Source of the DNA: an uncultured Synechococcus sp.
Lineage (GTDB): Bacteria > Cyanobacteriota > Cyanobacteriia > PCC-6307 > Cyanobiaceae
Length of the DNA: 33,984 nucleotides
Reading direction: 5' to 3'
Assembly: GCA_913048995.1 (NCBI GenBank)
Contig: CAJWXK010000006.1
Location: forward strand, 1-33,984
Shown: one piece after another, positions 1 to 9,661 of the stretch
Position numbering within the stretch: position 1 is the first letter of the stretch
Layout: each line of letters starts with the position of its first letter
Position numbers and translations under genes: made by a program
The notes under the pieces: model-generated
Databases searched by the model: none
What the model saw: only the letters and a program-made list of their open reading frames with translations
What the model was told of the DNA's origin: nothing

Positions 1-29
1 TGTGTTGCATCGATGACCGTTCCAATTCT

Positions 30-560
30 GTGTCCGTCTCGCCGCTGACCAGCACCATCAAGCTGCCTGCCGAGCCGATCGAGCAGGAGATTGAGCGTCT
101 GCCTGAAGCCACTAGGCGCTTGGCGGCTCAGCTGATTTTGCCTGTCGATCTTGATGCGGTGTGGCATGTGCTAACTGATTACGACCACCTCACCCATTTC
201 ATTCCGAACCTTGTGTCCTCCAAGGTTTTGCAGCGAAACGGATTTGATGTTGTCCTTGAGCAGGAGGGCAGTCAGCGCTTCGCCGGTTTGCGTTTCACAG
301 CAAAAGTCACCCTCGAATTGAGGGAACGTCGTCCTGACGGAATGCTGGATTTCCGCATGGTCAGCGGTGATTTCCGGCGTTTTGAGGGGGCTTGGTTCCT
401 CTGCCCTGATCCCAATGGTGGGGTGCGATTGCGCTACGAGGTGCTGATTCAGGCCTGTCGTGGAATGCCCATCGGTTTGATCGAGCAGCGGCTCAAAGAG
501 GACCTCTCAAGCAATTTGCGGGCTGTGGCAGCCGAAGCACTGCGCCGGCAGCAGAACTGA
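30..560 (+). CDS. SRPBCC / polyketide cyclase-dehydrase (START-like) family protein
   Basis: Full ORF with GTG start; START-like pattern 'RLAAQLILPVDLDAVWHVLTDYDHLTHFIPNLVSSKVL...' typical of Coq10/cyclase-type SRPBCC proteins. Confidence 0.8.
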   Translation: MSVSPLTSTIKLPAEPIEQEIERLPEATRRLAAQLILPVDLDAVWHVLTDYDHLTHFIPNLVSSKVLQRNGFDVVLEQEGSQRFAGLRFTAKVTLELRERRPDGMLDFRMVSGDFRRFEGAWFLCPDPNGGVRLRYEVLIQACRGMPIGLIEQRLKEDLSSNLRAVAAEALRRQQN

Positions 561-624
561 GGATCGACCTGATCGTTATCCCTGCCCATCAATTCAGGCT
601 CATACCGCAGTCAATATGTTCAAT

Positions 625-646
625 AGACATTGAAGCTCCAATGTCT
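625..646. other. Intergenic inverted repeat (8-bp perfect stem, 6-nt loop)
   Basis: AGACATTG-AAGCTC-CAATGTCT read directly; lies between the SRPBCC gene and the 3' end of the tRNA; no clear T-tract on either side. Confidence 0.5.
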
Positions 647-687
647 CTGCCAATGAGTCATCGGAATGGTCTTGTCAACTTGCTTGA

Positions 688-760
688 TACCCCCAAGGGG
701 ATTCGAACCCCTGTCGCCTCCGTGAAAGGGAGGTGTCCTAGGCCTCTAGACGATGGGGGC
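688..760 (-). tRNA. tRNA-Glu (anticodon UUC)
   Basis: Reverse complement GCCCCCATCGTCTAGAGGCCTAGGACACCTCCCTTTCACGGAGGCGACAGGGGTTCGAATCCCCTTGGGGGTA folds as a cloverleaf; TTC anticodon in CTTTCAC; GGTTCGAATCC T-arm; CCA not encoded. Confidence 0.95.
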
Positions 761-814
761 GAGGCCGCTTTGGCAAGAAACCACCATAACCATCGAGGGT
801 TCAGCTGGTCAACC

Positions 815-1927
815 TCAACTGGCCTGTCCACGCCAGACAGGGACGGTGAAATGGAAGGCCGCTCCTTCTCCTGGATCAGAGACCACCCAAATGCGCCCAC
901 CGTGCACTTCCACGATCCGACGGCAGACTGAAAGTCCGACGCCGAAACCTTGGGCCTGGCCTGCGGTCTGGGGCAGGCGTACTCGATCCTGGAAGATACG
1001 TTGTTGCTCCTCGGTTGGAATGCCTGGACCGGTATCGCTGACGCTGACCTGAACCCATTGATTGGTGCGGTGCAGCAATTTGAGACTGACCTGGCCTCCA
1101 TCGGGGGTGAACTTGAGTGCGTTCTCGAGCAGGTTGAGAATCACCTGCCGCATACGACGCTGGTCGGCGTAGACGTCAGGTAGATCGGAAGGCACATCAG
1201 TCAGCAGCTCCAGGCGCCGATTGACCCAGAGTTTTTCCAGCTCCAGAATCGATTCGGCTGCGATGGGAGCCAGTCCCAGCCGCTGCGGATTAAACAGGGC
1301 TTCCCAGCGGGTGCTGCCGACCTCGAGCAGATCGTGGGAGAGCTGCTCGATGTCCTCCAGCCTGCGGTCGATCACATCGAAGAAGCGCTCGCGGGCGATC
1401 TGCTCCCGCCGGAAGCTCTGCAGCGCCAGGTTCGCAGCTGTCAAAGGTGTACGCAGTTCATGGGCCACCATCCGCAGCAAGCGCTCTTGCACTCCCAGGC
1501 GTGAGGTGAGGGTTTCGTTTTCCTGGCGCAGCACCAGCAGTTGATCCTCCAGCTGCATTTCCCGCTGGCTGGTCCCACCACTGGCTTCCACTGGAGCCAA
1601 GTTGGTGCTCAGTCCGCTGACCATCCCCAGCTGCCGCCAGCGGGGCAGCCAGTTCTGCAGCTGCTTCTGGATTGCATTGCCCGCAAAGATCTGCTTGGGC
1701 GGAGGATCCAGCTTGATCAGTGCTGGTGTTGCTACCAGTCGATGAAGCTCGAGCAGCTCAGGCTGCTTTTGAGGGTCAGCGATTGAGAAGGTGATATTGA
1801 AGCTGCTCTTCTGTTCTTCAAGAAACTGCAGCAAGCCACGGACGTCGGGTCCAGCGAGATGCTGAGGGCCGGCAACCAGAAGCAGGCTCAGGGCCTGTCG
1901 TTGTTCGTTGTCGCCAGCAGTGGGCAA
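815..1927 (-). CDS. sasA: SasA-like histidine kinase with N-terminal KaiB-like domain (circadian clock output)
   Basis: N-terminal thioredoxin/KaiB-like '[68 protein letters not shown]'; H-box '[18 protein letters not shown]'; N/G boxes '[11 protein letters not shown]', 'DTGPGIP', '[18 protein letters not shown]'. Confidence 0.9.
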   Translation of the reverse strand: MPTAGDNEQRQALSLLLVAGPQHLAGPDVRGLLQFLEEQKSSFNITFSIADPQKQPELLELHRLVATPALIKLDPPPKQIFAGNAIQKQLQNWLPRWRQLGMVSGLSTNLAPVEASGGTSQREMQLEDQLLVLRQENETLTSRLGVQERLLRMVAHELRTPLTAANLALQSFRREQIARERFFDVIDRRLEDIEQLSHDLLEVGSTRWEALFNPQRLGLAPIAAESILELEKLWVNRRLELLTDVPSDLPDVYADQRRMRQVILNLLENALKFTPDGGQVSLKLLHRTNQWVQVSVSDTGPGIPTEEQQRIFQDRVRLPQTAGQAQGFGVGLSVCRRIVEVHGGRIWVVSDPGEGAAFHFTVPVWRGQAS

Positions 1928-1942
1928 GGAGGCGCTTCAACC

Positions 1943-3598
1943 GTGAATAGGATATTGAGGTTTCTTGATTCCCTCAGCGAAAAAAGACAATCAGCTGTAA
2001 TACCCAAACTTACGAAGCAAGATTTGGATATAGGTGTAAGTGTCAAAACATCGTCGGGTTTGGCCGATCCTTCCAGGTGGGTCAGACGGGCAGCAGTTCT
2101 ATTTGCTGTGTCTGGGCTGCTGGTGCAGCTCTGGCGCTGGTGGTCGTTGACGGCCTCTTATGACCAGGGGATTTTTACGCAGGTGCTGTGGAACAGTGCC
2201 CACGGCCGCCTGTTCGCTTCCAGCCTCTCTTCGCAGCTCTCTAGCGCTGTATTGCATGGCGGTGCTGCCCCTGATCCCACTTATCAGCGTCTGGGTCAGC
2301 ACTACACACCATTGCTGTTGCTCTGGACTCCGTTGGTGAGGCTTCTTGGGGCTGCCGCTCTTCCTGTTGTTCAGGTGGGGTTAATGACCGCAGCTGGCTT
2401 GGCCCTGCATCGCCTGGCCCGATATCGGTTGCCGGCTGCATTGGCTGCGGCGTTGGCCTGCAGTTTTTACGGTGCTCAGGCCGTCATCGGCCCCACCTGG
2501 TGCAATTTTCATGACCTCTGCCAGCTGCCCCTGCTGGTATTCCTGCTGCTGATTGGCCTGGTGGAGCGCCGCTGGTGGTTGCTTCTGCTTGCCGCTGCAT
2601 TGATGCCACTGATCCGGGAGGACACCGGTGTTGTTCTTTTTGGTGTGGCCGTGTGGATCGGACTGCGGCGTCATGCTCCCTGGCCGGTGGTGCTGGCGTT
2701 GGTGCTCTGGGGTGCCGGCTGGACCGTGCTGGTGACCTCGGTGTTGATGCCAGGTGTCAGCGACGACGTCAGTCGTCGTTTCATGGTGGAGAACTTTGGC
2801 CAATACAACCCTGGTGCTGAGCAGCTCAGCAGCCTTGAGGTCGTCCGTGGTCTGTTGCTTCAGCCCTGGCGTCTGGTCTGGGAACTGATCAATCCGCCAG
2901 GCAAGACCTTGGGCTACTTGGTCGCGCAATGGCTACCGCTGATGTTCGTGCCGGCGCTCAGTCTCGACGCTTGGTTGCTGGTGGCCTTTCCTCTGGCCGG
3001 GCTGTTGCTGGCGCGCGGCAGCAATGACCCCTTGGCTATCAACATTCGGTATGCGCTGCTGGTGGCGCCAGGATTCTTCGCTGGAGCGGTGTTTTGGTGG
3101 CGCCACCGAGTTGCATTGTTTGCCCAGCGGCGTTTGCGCCGTATCTGGCTGGGGTGTGTGGCCCTTTCGCTGCTTTTGATGCTTGCCAGCAATCCCAACC
3201 GCAGCCTTTCATTCCTTGTTCCTGACAGCATTCAGCCTTGGGTGCATCTGTCTTTTGCGCAGCAGCTACAGCACGGGGCCGCGGCACGACAGGTGCTTGC
3301 GAAGATCCCTCCCCAGGCTTCCGTGGCGGCCAACACCCCGCTGATCCCACTGCTCGCTGAGCGGCCTGTGGTCTTGCGTGTGCCGGCCTGGTGGCAGTGG
3401 CAAGACCACACAGGGCATCGCATCCCTGTCGACTGGGTGGCGATGGATCTGCAGCTTCCAGCCTGGCGGGCAGCGGCCTTTGCGAGTGATGCTCGGCAGG
3501 AACAGCTGCTGCTGCAGCGCCTTAGCCAGTTACAGACTGAGGGTTATGTGATCGTGGCTGAAAAAGATGGTGTGGTGCTGTTGCAGCGCCACAGCTGA
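1943..3598 (+). CDS. DUF2079-type multi-pass membrane protein (start codon uncertain; the ORF is open from 1859)
   Basis: Hydrophobic ORF with 'WSLTASYDQGIFTQVLWNSAHGRLFASSL', 'LGQHYTPLLLLWTPL', 'LIREDTGVVLFGVAVWIGL', typical of DUF2079; start set at a GTG to limit overlap with divergent sasA. Confidence 0.75.
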   Translation: MNRILRFLDSLSEKRQSAVIPKLTKQDLDIGVSVKTSSGLADPSRWVRRAAVLFAVSGLLVQLWRWWSLTASYDQGIFTQVLWNSAHGRLFASSLSSQLSSAVLHGGAAPDPTYQRLGQHYTPLLLLWTPLVRLLGAAALPVVQVGLMTAAGLALHRLARYRLPAALAAALACSFYGAQAVIGPTWCNFHDLCQLPLLVFLLLIGLVERRWWLLLLAAALMPLIREDTGVVLFGVAVWIGLRRHAPWPVVLALVLWGAGWTVLVTSVLMPGVSDDVSRRFMVENFGQYNPGAEQLSSLEVVRGLLLQPWRLVWELINPPGKTLGYLVAQWLPLMFVPALSLDAWLLVAFPLAGLLLARGSNDPLAINIRYALLVAPGFFAGAVFWWRHRVALFAQRRLRRIWLGCVALSLLLMLASNPNRSLSFLVPDSIQPWVHLSFAQQLQHGAAARQVLAKIPPQASVAANTPLIPLLAERPVVLRVPAWWQWQDHTGHRIPVDWVAMDLQLPAWRAAAFASDARQEQLLLQRLSQLQTEGYVIVAEKDGVVLLQRHS

Positions 3599-3680
3599 AG
3601 ATCTTCAGCAGCTTGCTGGGAATTTCCTTCCGCTCTGGCTAAGAAAGAAGAGACGTACTTGCCTGTTGCCTGGGGCGACC

Positions 3681-4250
3681 ATGCTCGATCCCTCTGCACC
3701 GCTATCCCCGCCGCCGTTTGGGACCGCAGCGGGCTATGGCAGCCGCATTCAGTTGGATAACTCCCTGCGCCGCTGGTTCAGCCGCAACCTGGGGGTTTGG
3801 CGTTCCCGGCGTCAGTACGTTTTTGATGACGATCAGTCCTTGCGCGTCGACATGATGCTGCGCATGGAGGCATTCAGTGAACCGGTCGAGGGTGAAGCGG
3901 CCTATCGCTTTACCTGGTGGCCCGAGAAGGAATACGACTTCTTTGAGAAGAACCCCCGTTACGTGCGAAACGGAACCCTTGAGGCTTACCTATGCGGGCA
4001 TCAGTTACGCCGCAGCCGCGGTTATCTCTGCGGTTCCCCAACCAAGAGTCAGATTCGTCAAGTGGATGAACACGAATTGGTGTTCGAATCCCATTACCTC
4101 GAGTGGGACATCCTCGAGCACATTCGTCTGGTGGATATGGACCGCTATCGCTCCCGCTCCATCTATTCCTGGTGCAATGGTGAGTTGGCACTCGCTGAGA
4201 TTCACCATGAAGTGCGCGTCGAGGGCTCAGGATCGCCATTGCAGTCCTGA
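3681..4250 (+). CDS. Conserved hypothetical protein, possible CpcS/CpeS-like (calycin-fold) protein
   Basis: ORF with ATG at 3681; W/R-rich beta-type pattern 'RRWFSRNLGVWRSRRQYVF..LRVDMMLRMEAF...YRFTWWPEKEYDF...IRLVDMDRYRSRSIYSWCNGELALAEIHHEVRVEG' loosely resembles CpcS lyase architecture; weak family call. Confidence 0.55.
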   Translation: MLDPSAPLSPPPFGTAAGYGSRIQLDNSLRRWFSRNLGVWRSRRQYVFDDDQSLRVDMMLRMEAFSEPVEGEAAYRFTWWPEKEYDFFEKNPRYVRNGTLEAYLCGHQLRRSRGYLCGSPTKSQIRQVDEHELVFESHYLEWDILEHIRLVDMDRYRSRSIYSWCNGELALAEIHHEVRVEGSGSPLQS

Positions 4251-4306
4251 CCGTTTCGTTGCGCCGAGTCGTTGGACTGGCTAAACAGACTTAACCGTCC
4301 GGCTCC

Positions 4307-4507
4307 ATGCCAATGACAGCCAGTTTTGATGGCACGCAAGAGCCCAGTGTCTGGGTTGATGAAATCAGCGAAGAGGAACTGCAATTCCTCGAGCAGGTGA
4401 TGCCCGAGCATCTGGAGGCCAAAGCTCTTGAGCTGGAGCAGGATCCAATTCTCGCGAATCCAGTGCGTTCGATCGATGACAGGGTCCATCTCAGGCGTGC
4501 AGCCTGA
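4307..4507 (+). CDS. Small acidic conserved hypothetical protein (66 aa)
   Basis: ATG ORF fitting cleanly between neighbours on the same strand; coherent composition (EEELQFLEQVMPEHLEAKALELEQDP). Confidence 0.5.
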   Translation: MPMTASFDGTQEPSVWVDEISEEELQFLEQVMPEHLEAKALELEQDPILANPVRSIDDRVHLRRAA

Positions 4508-4550
4508 GCTTCATGGGCGATCATGGTCGTGCTTTTCTGTCGCCGAGACC

Positions 4551-4955
4551 ATGCGCCAGTTTCTGTCTACCGCCGCCTTGTTGGCGGTGGTTCTGAGCCC
4601 GGTCCTGCGGCCCGCTGAGGTCCAGGCTGCTCCGGCCACTGAAGAGGAGATGACCCTCTACTCCCGTATTGCTTCACTCAATGCCTGCCTGGCTGTGTCG
4701 AACGGTGTTGAGTTTAAAAAGGCTATCGGGATTGCTGGTGAGACCTTGACTCAGACCATTCAGGGGCAAAACGGAGGTGCCATCGCTCAGGTTGGCGATG
4801 AAGCCCTGCCAATGAAAGATCTCCGCAAGGGCTCGATCAATTCAGTGCTGATCGCTGTGTCTCAAGTCTGCCCGGATCAGATGCCTGAGGATGTGCTTGA
4901 CCAGATCAATGAGGCGCTTAAAAGCGAAGGATTTTCCGAACCGTCAGCTCAATAG
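4551..4955 (+). CDS. Predicted secreted/periplasmic small protein of unknown function
   Basis: ATG at 4551 in frame; signal peptide 'MRQFLSTAALLAVVLSPVLRPAEVQAA' with AxA-type cleavage region. Confidence 0.7.
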   Translation: MRQFLSTAALLAVVLSPVLRPAEVQAAPATEEEMTLYSRIASLNACLAVSNGVEFKKAIGIAGETLTQTIQGQNGGAIAQVGDEALPMKDLRKGSINSVLIAVSQVCPDQMPEDVLDQINEALKSEGFSEPSAQ

Positions 4956-5012
4956 CTCTCGTCAGGTTCCCTGTATTGGCGTCAGAGTGAGTGCTGATGT
5001 TGATGCTTCCTT

Positions 5013-7640
5013 GTGCGTGAACCCGATGGGATGAAATCAGTTCGGCTCGAGGACTATCAGCCCCCAACGCTGCTGGTCGAGGAGGTCGCTCTCACGGTTC
5101 AGCTTTATGGGGACCATGCGATCGTCCGCGCCCAGCTGTCTGTTTATGCACCACAACCGCTGCGTGAGGACCTGCAATGGCCTGCCGTTGGCATGCAGGT
5201 TAAAGCGTTAAGCGTTAACGCAGAGCTCTTGAGTCCTGAGAGCTGGACCCATTGCGACGACAGCTTGAGGGTGCCTCTTCGGTGCTTGCCCAGCCAGGAG
5301 AGGTGGAAGCTTGAAACCGTCGTCCGGCTTGAACCGGCGACCAACACCAGCCTTGAAGGCCTTTACGTCAGCGGAGGTCTCTTCACCACCCAATGTGAAG
5401 CCGAGGGCTTCCGCCGCATTACCCCCTTCCCAGACAGGCCAGATGTTCTAAGTCGCTATCGAGTTCGCATTGAGGCTGACCAACAGCAGGCGCCAGTTCT
5501 GCTGAGTAACGGCAACTGTGTCGCCACTGGTGCTCTTGAGGCAGGGCGTCATTGGGCCGAGTGGGAGGACCCCTTCCCTAAGCCCTGCTACCTCTTCGCT
5601 TTGGTGGCTGGATGTCTTGTGGAAGTGCGCGATCAGTTCATCACAACATCAGGTCGCCAGGTGAGCCTGCGTATTCATGTTGAGCCTGGTGATGAATCTC
5701 TGTGCAGCCACGCCATGGCCAGCCTTAAGCGCAGCATGGCCTGGGATCAGGAGGCATTCGGCCTGGAGTACGACCTAGACGAGTTCAATCTCGTGGCAGT
5801 GCGTCACTTCAACATGGGTGCAATGGAGAATAAAAGCCTCAATATTTTCAATTCAAAGCTGGTGTTGGCAGATGCTGAAACTGCTACTGACAGCGAACTT
5901 GAGCGGATTGAAAGTGTGATCGGCCATGAGTATTTTCATAATTGGACCGGTAATCGCGTCACCTGTCGTGATTGGTTTCAGCTCTCCCTCAAAGAGGGGT
6001 TGACCGTGTTCCGCGATCAGCAGTTCACTGCAGATCTGCATGATCCAGCCCTCAAGCGCATCGACGATGTGGCGATGCTTAGGGCCGCTCAATTTCCAGA
6101 AGATGACGGTCCAACAGCTCACCCTGTGCAGCCGCAGCAGTACGTGGCAATCGATAACTTCTACACAACAACGATTTACGAAAAAGGTGCAGAGCTGATC
6201 CGTATGCAGCGCACCCTCTTGGGGGAGGAGGCTTTTCTTCGGGGGGTGCAGTTGTACCTGCGCCGTCATGACGGTCAGGCTGCCACCTGTGAGCAGTTTG
6301 TCTTAGCCCTTGAGGATGCATCTGGGGTTTCGCTCGAGCGTTTTCGTCTCTGGTACGCCCAGGCGGGGACCCCGCGCCTTGAGGTTCAGCAGCAATGGGA
6401 TCAAGAGCAGAGTGCCCTGACCTTGACTCTGCGTCAGCACCACAGCCCAAGCCCTGGTCAGCCTGAGAAGCAGCCAGTTCCAATTCCCGTTCGCCTTGGC
6501 CTGCTCTCAAGCGACGGTGAGGAGCTGCAAGAGCAGCTGCTCGTGCTCAATGAAGCCGAGCAGAGCTGGACCCTCGCTGTTGTGCCTCCCAGAGACCACC
6601 CCCCCGTGTTGTCGCTGCTGCGTGGGTTTTCTGCACCGGTCCGACTCGAGGGGGAGCGGCCCAGTGCTGAGTTACTCCTGCTGTTGCGCCATGACCGTGA
6701 CCCAGTCAGTCGGTGGGATGCTGCCCAGCAGCTTTGGCAGCAGGCGCTACTGGAACCACAGTCGGGGCTGGAAGCGGAACTGGTTACCTGCGCGGAGGTC
6801 CTGATTCAGGAGGTCATCGATCCAGGCACCAAGGCTCTTTCGCCTGGTCTGCTGGGAGCACTGTTGCAACCTCCCTCTCGCCAGGACCTGGAAGCTCGTT
6901 GTCTAGCGCTTGGCCGCGTGCCCGATCCACCAGCACTGGAGCATGCTCTGCTGCAACGCCGACAGCGACTCGGTCGGGCCTTGCATCAACATTTACAAGT
7001 GCTGATCGAATGGTGTGCCAGCGGTCTTGATGCCCTCTGGCCTGAAGGGGTGGATCAACGGTCGCTTCATGCTCTGGCCTGGAGCTGGCTGGTTGCCGCG
7101 GGGGATGACGTTGCCCGCAGCGCTGCGGCTGATTCAGTGCACGGCCCATCGATGACTCTGGCTCGAGATGGTCTCGCTGCTTTGCAGCCGTGGGACTGTT
7201 CCGAGCGGCAGCAGGCCCTTGATGCATTTGCTGAGCGTTGGCAACAACGACCGGTGATTCTTGACAGCTGGTTTGCTTATGAGGCATCCACCCCATTTGG
7301 TGATGCGATTGCACGTGCGGAAGCACTGCTTGCTCACCCGTCCTTTGATCCGCAGGCTCCCAATAGCCTCCGTGCGGTGCTTGGTGGTTTTGCCCGCTGC
7401 GCCCGTTCGTTTCACAACCTGGATGGTTCTGGTTACCGCTGGATTGCGGCTCAGTTGGTACAGCTTGATGGCAGTAACCCGATCACTGCATCACGCATGC
7501 TGAAGCTATTTATGGCCTGGCGTCGCTATAGCCCTGAGCGCCAGGCGTTGATGGTTAGCAGTCTGGAGTGGATGGCTGACAGGCTTCCTTCCCCTAACAG
7601 CCAGGAGGTGGTTCGTCAGTGTTTGGGATCGGGTGGCTAA
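5013..7640 (+). CDS. pepN: Aminopeptidase N (M1 family); GTG start at 5013, alternative ATG at 5031
   Basis: 'GAMENKSLNIFNS' (GAMEN), 'VIGHEYFHNWTGNRVTCRDWFQLSLKEGLTVFRDQQF' (HExxH-18-E), E. coli-type PepN layout. Confidence 0.96.
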   Translation: MREPDGMKSVRLEDYQPPTLLVEEVALTVQLYGDHAIVRAQLSVYAPQPLREDLQWPAVGMQVKALSVNAELLSPESWTHCDDSLRVPLRCLPSQERWKLETVVRLEPATNTSLEGLYVSGGLFTTQCEAEGFRRITPFPDRPDVLSRYRVRIEADQQQAPVLLSNGNCVATGALEAGRHWAEWEDPFPKPCYLFALVAGCLVEVRDQFITTSGRQVSLRIHVEPGDESLCSHAMASLKRSMAWDQEAFGLEYDLDEFNLVAVRHFNMGAMENKSLNIFNSKLVLADAETATDSELERIESVIGHEYFHNWTGNRVTCRDWFQLSLKEGLTVFRDQQFTADLHDPALKRIDDVAMLRAAQFPEDDGPTAHPVQPQQYVAIDNFYTTTIYEKGAELIRMQRTLLGEEAFLRGVQLYLRRHDGQAATCEQFVLALEDASGVSLERFRLWYAQAGTPRLEVQQQWDQEQSALTLTLRQHHSPSPGQPEKQPVPIPVRLGLLSSDGEELQEQLLVLNEAEQSWTLAVVPPRDHPPVLSLLRGFSAPVRLEGERPSAELLLLLRHDRDPVSRWDAAQQLWQQALLEPQSGLEAELVTCAEVLIQEVIDPGTKALSPGLLGALLQPPSRQDLEARCLALGRVPDPPALEHALLQRRQRLGRALHQHLQVLIEWCASGLDALWPEGVDQRSLHALAWSWLVAAGDDVARSAAADSVHGPSMTLARDGLAALQPWDCSERQQALDAFAERWQQRPVILDSWFAYEASTPFGDAIARAEALLAHPSFDPQAPNSLRAVLGGFARCARSFHNLDGSGYRWIAAQLVQLDGSNPITASRMLKLFMAWRRYSPERQALMVSSLEWMADRLPSPNSQEVVRQCLGSGG

Positions 7641-9661
7641 GGCATGCTCCAGTCCGGTGCCTGGATGCTCAGGCTGACTTCCGAGAAGTAACGCCTGAGG
7701 GGCGGGGAGTCTCCGCCACCTTTCCAACGCAGCTGGAGCTTGACTGCTACTGGGGTGAATTCAGGGGTGAGATCAAGTTTCAGCGGTTGTTGTTTGGTTT
7801 TGACGTAGGTCAGTAAGTCATCGTTATCGGCAGGAATCGGTGCCAATGGGAGTTGTTCACTCGCACCGGGAATGACTCGGTAGACCTTGAAGCCGCCATC
7901 GGCGAAATCCACCCGCACCCGTGTCACAAAGGGCGGCCGATAGAGCACTTTGCTGAGCTTGTAGAGCAGGGTGGGTTTGAACTGAAAGCTGATGCTGGCC
8001 CCGGCTGGAATGTCTTCAGGCAACGGCATCAAGCGACTGGTGGCTCGCCCCTGACTTAGATCAAAGCTGGCATTGAAGATGGTGCGCTCGACCTCGGTGC
8101 CGTCGTGGGGTGACAGCTCAAGCACCACAGAACCTTTGCTGCCTCGGCTGTGGAAGCGGTAGTGGCGGGCAATTTCAGTCAAGGCTGGGCCGTCGAGGTC
8201 AACTGATGGCCAGCGGTTATCGATCATCTTGCGATTCAGGATGACGAATCGGGGGCGCCGATCAGGATCTGCAAAAAAGGCCCGATTGAGTTCCAGCAGC
8301 TGCGCTGAGTAAGGGTTGAGTGAGTGTGGGATCGGCCTTGGTGTGTAGCTCAGGCCATTCACCACCAGATCGGTGGTATCCCATGGCAGTAGATCCGCTG
8401 TAGCCCCTTTGGGCAGAGAAAAGTCCTCAACAAGCTCATCGCGGTTATCGAGTTCCTCGAGCATCGATCGTCGTCGGGAACGCAAGGACTCCCGTCCTGA
8501 TTCGCTGCGATTGGCGCTGATGAAGGCTTTGATGCCTTCCATGCGCAAGCTCCCGTACAGAGGGAGGTCCCAGTTGATGCGTTTGCTGGCGATGCTGTAG
8601 CCCACCAATAAAGGAAGCAGCAACAGAGGGGATAGCAGTCGCTTTCGCCAGTGCAGGTCCTGCCAGAGGCAGAACAGCACCAACAGCGAACTGGTTAGCA
8701 GAAACAGTCCGGCCATCGGGGCGTGGCCGCCGTCATGGCGCACCATCCCGGCCTTGAAGGGCACCCAGAAAAACAGCAACGCCAGCAGCATGATCAGCAG
8801 CAGCTTCCAACGTTGTTGGATCCCCAACCGCCGCTGTAGTCCAAGGGTGAGCAGTGAGAGGGTGCCGCCACTTGCGAGCCAGTAAGGCAGCTTCATCCAG
8901 TCGTTGCGGCGCCGGAACAATGCCATCGCCTCGCTGTAACCCGAAACGATGTCACGGTTGGGTCCCGCCAGGTATTCCCAGCCTTCCGAGGCGCTCATGC
9001 CCGCAGTGCTGAGCAGCAACATGGCAATCATGGGGATGGCCAGTAGCCGCAGGACATTGGCAACCGGTCTTGCCTGGGGCTGGCCCAGCTCAACGGCCAC
9101 CAAGATCGCAATGGTGGGCACTGCCAGGGCAAGGAAGGACAGCTTGATCAAGATGCCCAGCAGCAGAGCGGTGATCAGGCAGATGAAACTGGGCCAGGCC
9201 AGTGAAGTCCGTCGCGTGCGACAGATCGCAGTAAGGCTGATGGTGAAACAGAAACTCATGAACAGCGCATCCATTCGCTGTGAGCTGAGTAGCGCCAGTA
9301 CCACCAGATAGGTCCAGCTCAGTGGATGGCCGATGATGCGTCGCACGCTGAGGAGTGCCGCCCCCCAGCCCAGCCCATAGAGCCAGCGGCCAGCGATGAA
9401 TGGTGTGAGGTTTTCGCTCAGTTGGCCGGTGTAGAGCTGGTGGTACGGCCCGAAGGTGAACACCACATCGCCGCCGAAGCTACGGCCGCTGTCTGTGGCT
9501 TGCACCAGAGCTTCAACCCAACCTGGATCCAGTCCGATCCAAGGCAGTCGTATTGGCAGACTCCAGACCAAGAGCACTGCTGCCGAGAGAAATAACAACC
9601 CGTCCAGTAAGCGTTGACGCCAGAGCACCGGTTTGTTTGGGTTCCGTAGCGTCAACGGCAT
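7637..9661 (-). CDS. Large membrane protein of unknown function (N-terminal multi-TM region, soluble C-terminal domain)
   Basis: 674-aa ORF; hydrophobic helices over about the first 370 aa, then a charged soluble region; no family confidently recognised. Confidence 0.75.
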   Translation of the reverse strand: MPLTLRNPNKPVLWRQRLLDGLLFLSAAVLLVWSLPIRLPWIGLDPGWVEALVQATDSGRSFGGDVVFTFGPYHQLYTGQLSENLTPFIAGRWLYGLGWGAALLSVRRIIGHPLSWTYLVVLALLSSQRMDALFMSFCFTISLTAICRTRRTSLAWPSFICLITALLLGILIKLSFLALAVPTIAILVAVELGQPQARPVANVLRLLAIPMIAMLLLSTAGMSASEGWEYLAGPNRDIVSGYSEAMALFRRRNDWMKLPYWLASGGTLSLLTLGLQRRLGIQQRWKLLLIMLLALLFFWVPFKAGMVRHDGGHAPMAGLFLLTSSLLVLFCLWQDLHWRKRLLSPLLLLPLLVGYSIASKRINWDLPLYGSLRMEGIKAFISANRSESGRESLRSRRRSMLEELDNRDELVEDFSLPKGATADLLPWDTTDLVVNGLSYTPRPIPHSLNPYSAQLLELNRAFFADPDRRPRFVILNRKMIDNRWPSVDLDGPALTEIARHYRFHSRGSKGSVVLELSPHDGTEVERTIFNASFDLSQGRATSRLMPLPEDIPAGASISFQFKPTLLYKLSKVLYRPPFVTRVRVDFADGGFKVYRVIPGASEQLPLAPIPADNDDLLTYVKTKQQPLKLDLTPEFTPVAVKLQLRWKGGGDSPPLRRYFSEVSLSIQAPDWSMP

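Noticed and set aside
641-1183. ORFs 641-931, 658-1101, 753-1052 and 950-1183 across the tRNA-Glu and sasA 3' end
   Set aside because: They run through a tRNA gene and antisense or out of frame to sasA; no family resemblance.
5853-6510. Antisense ORFs inside pepN (5853-6269, 6079-6510)
   Set aside because: Fully contained opposite the conserved M1 catalytic region; shadow ORFs.
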